64,000 nt of DNA from Candidatus Omnitrophota bacterium (GTDB lineage Bacteria; Omnitrophota; Gorgyraeia; Zapsychrales; Zapsychraceae): the NCBI GenBank assembly GCA_020632495.1, contig JACKFL010000006.1, positions 1,054,001 to 1,118,000 of the forward strand. Reading direction: 5' to 3'. This document shows, in pieces, positions 60,135 through 64,000 of the stretch. The stretch's first letter is position 1. Each line of letters begins with the position of its first letter. A program made the translations under genes and the position numbers. The notes beneath the pieces were generated by a model. That model searched no databases and had not been told where the DNA came from. It worked only from the letters and a program-made list of their open reading frames with translations.

Positions 60135-60602
60135 TCATTGTGAGTTTGATTCCTGAAGTTGTTCCTTTTGCCGGATCTTCTTTTCCTTGGCATGCTTGGT
60201 CTGGATCAGGTCGCCGATCATAACGGTATCGAAAACGACGTTGATCTGCTCGTTCAACGTCAGCATCGGCGAGATAATATGGCACGTTTGACTGATATCA
60301 CAGGTCGAGTAATCTCCGTGAAAGCAATTGGCGATCTCGATCGGTCCGACGATTAACAGCGACAATTCGCGCAACGACAGGGTGTTGAGGTCCTTGACGA
60401 TCAGATATCCCCCCCGTGCGCCCTGTTCGGCCTGGAGGATCCCGTTTTGAGACAGAATCTGCAAGACCCGAGACGTCGGATCGAACGGGGTCCGGTAGAT
60501 ATCACATATCTCCTTGGCCGAAGTCAGCTGCCCGGGCTTCTTGTGGCTCATGTGCTTGAGGGCTATCAGTGCGTATTCTATTTTTCTGTTGATCTTAAAC
60601 AT
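60135..60602 (-). CDS. Rrf2/IscR-family transcription regulator
   Basis: 155 aa. Winged-HTH of the Rrf2 family ([23 protein letters not shown]) with three cluster cysteines C93, C101, C107 in [15 protein letters not shown], so it can sense Fe-S status as IscR and SufR-like proteins do. It directly precedes sufB. The start codon abuts a 36-bp repeat of the four-helix cassette with no Shine-Dalgarno, so its original 5' region seems replaced. The tail is long and basic. Confidence 0.93.
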   Translation of the reverse strand: MFKINRKIEYALIALKHMSHKKPGQLTSAKEICDIYRTPFDPTSRVLQILSQNGILQAEQGARGGYLIVKDLNTLSLRELSLLIVGPIEIANCFHGDYSTCDISQTCHIISPMLTLNEQINVVFDTVMIGDLIQTKHAKEKKIRQKEQLQESNSQ

Positions 60603-60603
60603 A

Positions 60604-60639
60604 AGTCGGGATACGGGATATGTGATACGGGATACGAAC
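60604..60639. repeat. Left inverted repeat of the four-helix cassette
   Basis: 36 bp built of GGGATAC/GTGATAC-type heptamers. Its complement pairs with 61058-61093 at 31 of 36 positions by hand count. Two bases separate it from the start codon of the Rrf2 gene. Confidence 0.8.
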
Positions 60640-60652
60640 TGGTGGCGCTACT

Positions 60653-61006
60653 TTAAAGCAGGCGATTTCGTAGTCCTGTAAGCATTTTCCCTATGTCTTC
60701 AGCTTCGGCGAATAATTTATCAAAATGGGATTCTGTTAAGTACCCAAGATCTTTGCTGAGAATAAGATGATACTTAGTTTCCTGCAAAGAACCTTGGGAA
60801 ATCTCCAAAAATCTGGCAAAATCTCGGGTCCTCTTTCGGTGACCTTCCGCGATATTGGCTCCAACCGAGGCACTTGAGCGCCGGATTTGGCTTGTTAGGC
60901 CAAACATTTCTTCGCGTGGAAATAACTTTGATGCGGAGTAGATCTCAATTGTCAGTTGGTGCGCTTTTTTCCAGACCCGAAGGTCCGTAAAATTTGAAAT
61001 TTGCAT
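60653..61006 (-). CDS. Four-helix bundle protein (23S rRNA intervening-sequence protein family)
   Basis: 117 aa. LRVWKKAHQLTIEIY, FPREEMFGLTSQIRRSSASVGANIAEG and EISQGSLQETKYHLILSKDLGYL are unmistakable S23/avd-like four-helix features. Members occur in 23S rRNA intervening sequences and as free-standing genes; function is not established, though related Avd proteins serve retroelements. This copy is not in rRNA but in an inverted-repeat cassette. AAAGGGG lies 7 bp before the ATG inside a hairpin. Confidence 0.92.
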   Translation of the reverse strand: MQISNFTDLRVWKKAHQLTIEIYSASKLFPREEMFGLTSQIRRSSASVGANIAEGHRKRTRDFARFLEISQGSLQETKYHLILSKDLGYLTESHFDKLFAEAEDIGKMLTGLRNRLL

Positions 61007-61042
61007 ACCATCCCCTTTCGTTTTCGAAGCCGGGGGATGGTA
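61006..61042 (-). promoter_or_regulatory. Hairpin over the ribosome-binding site of the four-helix gene
   Basis: Perfect 10-bp arms: 61006-61015 and 61033-61042 (TACCATCCCC / GGGGATGGTA on either strand). On the minus strand the downstream arm contains the GGGG of the Shine-Dalgarno and reaches the first base before TG of ATG, so the fold would hide the start. Confidence 0.65.
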
Positions 61043-61057
61043 GCTCCGTAGTAAACT

Positions 61058-61093
61058 GTTCGTATCACTTATCCCGTATCACGTATCCCGACT
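61058..61093. repeat. Right inverted repeat of the four-helix cassette
   Basis: 36-bp imperfect inverted copy of 60604-60639 (five mismatches), beginning GTTCGTATCAC and ending TATCCCGACT on the plus strand; it ends 18 bp before the pterin dehydratase stop. Confidence 0.8.
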
Positions 61094-61111
61094 CGAATGC
61101 GAGCCGGCCGA

Positions 61112-61471
61112 TCAATTTTCACCCTTCAGGTCCGGCGCAAGTTCACCCACTTTCGCCGCCACGATAAAATCATTCTCCGACAATCCGCCGATGGCGTGGG
61201 TGCTGAGGACGATGCGCAGGTTACGGTATCCGGTCAGGTGAAGGTCCGGGTGATGGTCCTCGTCTTCGGCGATGCCGGCGACCTGGCCGATGAAGTCCAC
61301 CGCCGCCATAAAGTTCTTCATCCGGTAAGTGCGTGAGATACTCTTACCCGATTCGTCGAGTTCCCACAGCGGCGTCATTTTCAAAAAGCCCCGGGCCTCC
61401 ATCTCCGACATGGGAGCGGCATGGCCTTCGCACGGCGCGCATTTGCGTTGCGTCAACGGGTTATCGGACAT
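61112..61471 (-). CDS. phhB: Pterin-4a-carbinolamine dehydratase
   Basis: 119 aa. EDEDHHPDLHLTGYRNL and LSTHAIGGLSENDF contain the catalytic His-His and third His of the PCD/DCoH family. Dehydrates 4a-hydroxytetrahydropterin after hydroxylases. No aromatic hydroxylase is seen; the folB/FolM-like cluster 16 kb away suggests a reduced pterin other than folate. Extra N-terminal CAPCEG is unusual and may bind metal. Confidence 0.9.
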   Translation of the reverse strand: MSDNPLTQRKCAPCEGHAAPMSEMEARGFLKMTPLWELDESGKSISRTYRMKNFMAAVDFIGQVAGIAEDEDHHPDLHLTGYRNLRIVLSTHAIGGLSENDFIVAAKVGELAPDLKGEN

Positions 61472-61497
61472 CAGGTATGCTCCGTCAAGTAAAACGA

Positions 61498-62067
61498 CTA
61501 GTAGACGTCACCCAGTTCGACTACGATCGCCGGATCGTACTGATCGCGCAGGATATTTTCGATGGCCTTCATGGTGCCCATCGAGGCGCTGGGACAGGAT
61601 CCGCACGCGCCTTGGTAAAAGACCTTGAGAATCTTGTTGTCGTAACTCATCAGCTGGATGTCACCACCGTCCATTTGTAAGGCCGGGCGGACGGTTTGGT
61701 CCAGAATGGCATTGATCTGGTCCATCTCGGGTGAACTCTGTGCCTCGACTTTATTTTGGGTCTCCGGTTCCACCACCTGAAAATTCGGGTCGTGCTCCGC
61801 CGCTTTCTGCAGAATGGTGAGGCGGATCTTCTCTTCCAGCTCGTCCCAGTCGGCGGATCCGTCTTGGGTGACCGTAATGTAGTTATCGAAGAAATAAACT
61901 TCCTGGACCGCCGGATTGATATCGAAAATGTTCCGGGCCAACGGGTTATGTTCGGTGCCGGCGCCTTTTTTATAGGTATAGTTGCCCTCGGCCTTGACCG
62001 GGATATTGAGCACAAACTTCAGGGCGTTGGGATTGGGGGTGCTTTGGATCATTAAGCGGATGTCCAT
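61498..62067 (-). CDS. NfuA-like Fe-S cluster carrier
   Basis: 189 aa. N-terminal Nfu_N domain (QSTPNPNALKFVLN, VYFFDNYITVTQ), then a NifU-C domain with C155 and C158 in GACGSCPSASMGT. The two-domain form resembles mitochondrial NFU1. It transfers [4Fe-4S] clusters from SufBCD to target enzymes such as IspG, IspH and MoaA encoded nearby. It lies 26 bp upstream of the pterin dehydratase gene. Confidence 0.93.
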   Translation of the reverse strand: MDIRLMIQSTPNPNALKFVLNIPVKAEGNYTYKKGAGTEHNPLARNIFDINPAVQEVYFFDNYITVTQDGSADWDELEEKIRLTILQKAAEHDPNFQVVEPETQNKVEAQSSPEMDQINAILDQTVRPALQMDGGDIQLMSYDNKILKVFYQGACGSCPSASMGTMKAIENILRDQYDPAIVVELGDVY

Positions 62068-62180
62068 TTCGATCTCTCCGTTTCGCTGGTACCGTTAAAT
62101 ACTTCGAAAAATAACTTATATAGGTTACTAATATTACACAGATAATTCTATAAATCAAGCGATTTATAGGGCTGGAAGGC

Positions 62181-63383
62181 CTATACCGCGGCCAGGCCGT
62201 ACTCGTCCACCACCATTTCGGCGAAGGCCAGGCTGCAGGTGTAGGCGGGGGACACGGCGTTCAGGATGTGCAGGCTATGCGCGTCGCCCTCGATCAGAAA
62301 ATCCGTCACCAGTGCACGGGTCTTGATGTTTAACAGCTGGGCGCGGATGCCGGGTTTGGTGAACTCCGTAAAACCGGCCGGATCGATCTGCTGCACCATG
62401 TCCGCAGCCAGTTTGATGAAATAGTCACGTTCGTACTTCTTCATCTCTTCGATGGCCAGATCGCGGAAACCGAAGGAGTTACGGACAAACAACCGGGCCT
62501 CTTCCCCGGCGATGCGCAGCATTTCCTTGAGGCTGAAGTTTTCCCAAGGGCCGTATTGCTCCTTCCAGAAAGCGGGAATCGCGGTCGGTCCGATCTTGAT
62601 GGTGCCGTCGACCGTCTTGGTAAAGTGCACGCCGAGAAACGGATTGCGCAGGTTCGGGACGGGATAAATATTCACCCGGACATCGCTGGTGTTCTTGGTG
62701 TATTTCAGGTACAGCCCTTTAAAGGGGATCATCGTGTAATCCGTGCCGAATCCGTAATCCTGGGCGATCGTCTCGGCGTACAGACCGGCGCAGTTGATGA
62801 TGCGGTCCGCGGAAAAGCCGCCACGGTTCGTGAAGATGGTCTGTCCTTCATGACCCTTGTACCGGGTCTCGAAGGCGAACTCCACCTTTTGTTCCTTCAA
62901 TCGCCGCCACAGGCAGTCGTTGACCTGCGCCGGATCCACGCTGGCGGTCGCCGGTGACCACAGGGCCTCCTGATAGGTCCGCACGTTGGGTTCGATTTCA
63001 CGGGCGGCCTGCGCACTGATGATGGTGACGTCGGATCCGTTGACTTTTCCGCGCCGTTCGAGTTCGTGCAGGGTCTGGCGTTCCGCCTCATCGCGGGCCA
63101 CGACCAGTTTGCCGCATTCGTTGAGCGTCAAGCCGTGTTCCCGGCAAAACGCCTTCATCATCCGGTTGCCCGTGACGGTCAGCCGGGCCTTGAGGCTGTT
63201 GGCCGTGTAGTAGAATCCCGCGTGCAGGACACCACTGTTGCGGCTGGAAGCATGGTATCCGGCGTGGTATTCTTTATCGATAATCAGGATGGCTGTGTCC
63301 GGCCGGCGGCGGCGGAGTTCGCGCGCCAGGGTCATGCCGATGATCCCGCTGCCGATGATTATGTAGTTGTAATGTTTGGGCAT
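62181..63383 (-). CDS. lhgO: L-2-hydroxyglutarate oxidase-like FAD enzyme
   Basis: 400 aa. FAD motif YIIIGSGIIGMTLARELRRR, HASSRNSGVLHAGFYY, CLGVHFTK-like FLGVHFTKTVDGTIKIGPTA and VTDFLIEGDAHSLHILNAVSPAYT match LhgO. Oxidises L-2-hydroxyglutarate to 2-oxoglutarate with electron transfer to the quinone pool. Divergent from the CDGSH genes. Confidence 0.9.
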   Translation of the reverse strand: MPKHYNYIIIGSGIIGMTLARELRRRRPDTAILIIDKEYHAGYHASSRNSGVLHAGFYYTANSLKARLTVTGNRMMKAFCREHGLTLNECGKLVVARDEAERQTLHELERRGKVNGSDVTIISAQAAREIEPNVRTYQEALWSPATASVDPAQVNDCLWRRLKEQKVEFAFETRYKGHEGQTIFTNRGGFSADRIINCAGLYAETIAQDYGFGTDYTMIPFKGLYLKYTKNTSDVRVNIYPVPNLRNPFLGVHFTKTVDGTIKIGPTAIPAFWKEQYGPWENFSLKEMLRIAGEEARLFVRNSFGFRDLAIEEMKKYERDYFIKLAADMVQQIDPAGFTEFTKPGIRAQLLNIKTRALVTDFLIEGDAHSLHILNAVSPAYTCSLAFAEMVVDEYGLAAV

Positions 63384-63423
63384 TGTGTACTAGAATATGG
63401 TTGTTCAGCGATTGGAGGCGATG

Positions 63424-63663
63424 ATGAGTAAACCCGAAGTCCCCCAGAAAGCCCCGTATGTGATGGAAATGGAGCCCGGTAAATATGCCTGGTGCGCCTG
63501 CGGTAAATCGGCCAATCAGCCCTTCTGCGACGGTTCCCACCGCGGGACCGATTTCTCCCCCGTCGTCACTGAGATCCCCGAAAAAAAGAAAGTCGCCTGG
63601 TGCGGCTGCAAACATTCCGAAGGCAAACCGATGTGTGACGGATCTCACCGGGACCTGACTTGA
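63424..63663 (+). CDS. Double CDGSH iron-sulfur protein (copy 1)
   Basis: 79 aa from the second ATG of ATGATG at 63421-63426, which leaves GGAGG at 5 bp. Two CDGSH motifs, WCACGKSANQPFCDGSH and WCGCKHSEGKPMCDGSH, each giving three Cys and one His for a labile [2Fe-2S] cluster, so the monomer mimics the mitoNEET dimer (MiNT type). Its stop overlaps the next ATG (TGATG). Confidence 0.9.
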   Translation: MSKPEVPQKAPYVMEMEPGKYAWCACGKSANQPFCDGSHRGTDFSPVVTEIPEKKKVAWCGCKHSEGKPMCDGSHRDLT

Positions 63664-63920
63664 TGGCCCGCAAAAAATTCTCTCAAGCCCAAAACGCGCC
63701 GTTTGTCATGACCATGAAACCGGGGCGCTATGCCTGGTGTTCATGCGGCGAATCCCGCAAGCAACCCTTCTGCGACGGTAACCATGAAGAAACCGGCATG
63801 TTTCCGGTCGTGGTTCATATCGATCATGAGCAGGAGGTGCGGTGGTGTGGGTGCAAATCATCGGAATCGGCGCCGTGGTGTGATAATACGCACCTGAAGT
63901 TTCTGGAGGGTGGTGAGTGA
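63663..63920 (+). CDS. Double CDGSH iron-sulfur protein (copy 2)
   Basis: 85 aa from the ATG at 63663 (a TTG codon just before is the alternative). Motif 1 is WCSCGESRKQPFCDGNH; motif 2 is WCGCKSSESAPWCDNTH, with Asn-Thr where Gly-Ser is usual, but all ligands are kept. Tandem duplicate of the previous gene with translational coupling. The last 80 bp of the window hold no further gene that I can see. Confidence 0.9.
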   Translation: MARKKFSQAQNAPFVMTMKPGRYAWCSCGESRKQPFCDGNHEETGMFPVVVHIDHEQEVRWCGCKSSESAPWCDNTHLKFLEGGE

Positions 63921-64000
63921 TGAGTGCTGTGTGATGATCCAGTTAGCGGGATTCTAGTTTTGATCTCAATCCATGTAACATCCGTCCCACTTCCTCCGCT

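Larger units (their letters stand above)
60604..61093. mobile_element. Putative 490-bp mobile cassette: inverted repeats around a four-helix (IVP-like) gene
   Basis: Two 36-bp inverted repeats flank a single 117-aa gene, with no transposase. Inserted between the pterin dehydratase and the suf regulator. The repeat ends are not flanked by an obvious target duplication. Non-autonomous mobility is an inference from the compact repeat-bounded form. Confidence 0.5.

Overview
The window comes from a Gram-negative bacterium: it has a type IV pilus/type II secretin, an ExbB/ExbD pair and signal peptides for an envelope. GC content is moderate to high. The gene content (LL-diaminopimelate aminotransferase, SUF and MEP pathways, many pilin-like genes, TMTC-like TPR membrane proteins, a lysine-rich histone-like protein) suggests a PVC-related or candidate-phylum lineage such as Omnitrophota. 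That assignment rests on gene content recalled from memory, not on a search.

Region by region. (1) 1-16.8 kb, minus strand: a type IV pilus or type II-like machine. Transcription runs TPR protein, ExbB, ExbD, TonB-like protein, Zn-ribbon membrane protein, PilX-like; then a new promoter and a 55-aa HTH gene, pilMN (fused), pilO, pilP, pilQ, pilB, pilC, pilin copy 2; then another promoter, a cyclic-di-GMP-I riboswitch with its own terminator, pilin copy 1, five minor pilins and rsmE. PilB carries two MshEN c-di-GMP motifs, so the second messenger may act at both RNA and protein level. (2) 16.8-22 kb: a TMTC-like TPR membrane protein, uvrA and a histone-H1-like protein with a strong terminator. 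(3) 22-36.8 kb, minus strand: fifteen tightly packed biosynthetic genes, argC-J-B-D-F-G-H, lysA, dapF-A-B-L, folK, panC, nadX. (4) 36.8-45.1 kb, minus strand: rplM-rpsI, leuB-like/asd/truA, fabG-acpP-fabF, and a pterin block (FolM-like reductase, folB, HPPK-like) with fxsA. (5) 45.2-52.5 kb, mostly plus strand: a PHP phosphatase, a second TMTC-like protein, ispG (minus), ispH behind a structured leader, a 2Fe-2S ferredoxin, a MoaE-rhodanese fusion and murB. (6) 52.5-62.1 kb, minus strand: a secreted coiled-coil protein, moaA, sufU-S-D-C-B with an Rrf2 regulator, a four-helix (IVP-type) gene inside a 36-bp inverted-repeat cassette, pterin carbinolamine dehydratase and an Nfu scaffold. (7) The right end has an LhgO-like oxidase and two double-CDGSH iron-sulfur proteins.

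The strongest unexpected features are the promoter/riboswitch/terminator module between two near-identical pilin genes, the tandem MshEN motifs in PilB, the inverted-repeat cassette placed against the start codon of the suf regulator, the unidentified ispH leader RNA, the duplicated-module histone-like protein, and two promoters so close to start codons that the mRNAs should be leaderless. No tRNA, rRNA, CRISPR array or transposase was seen.
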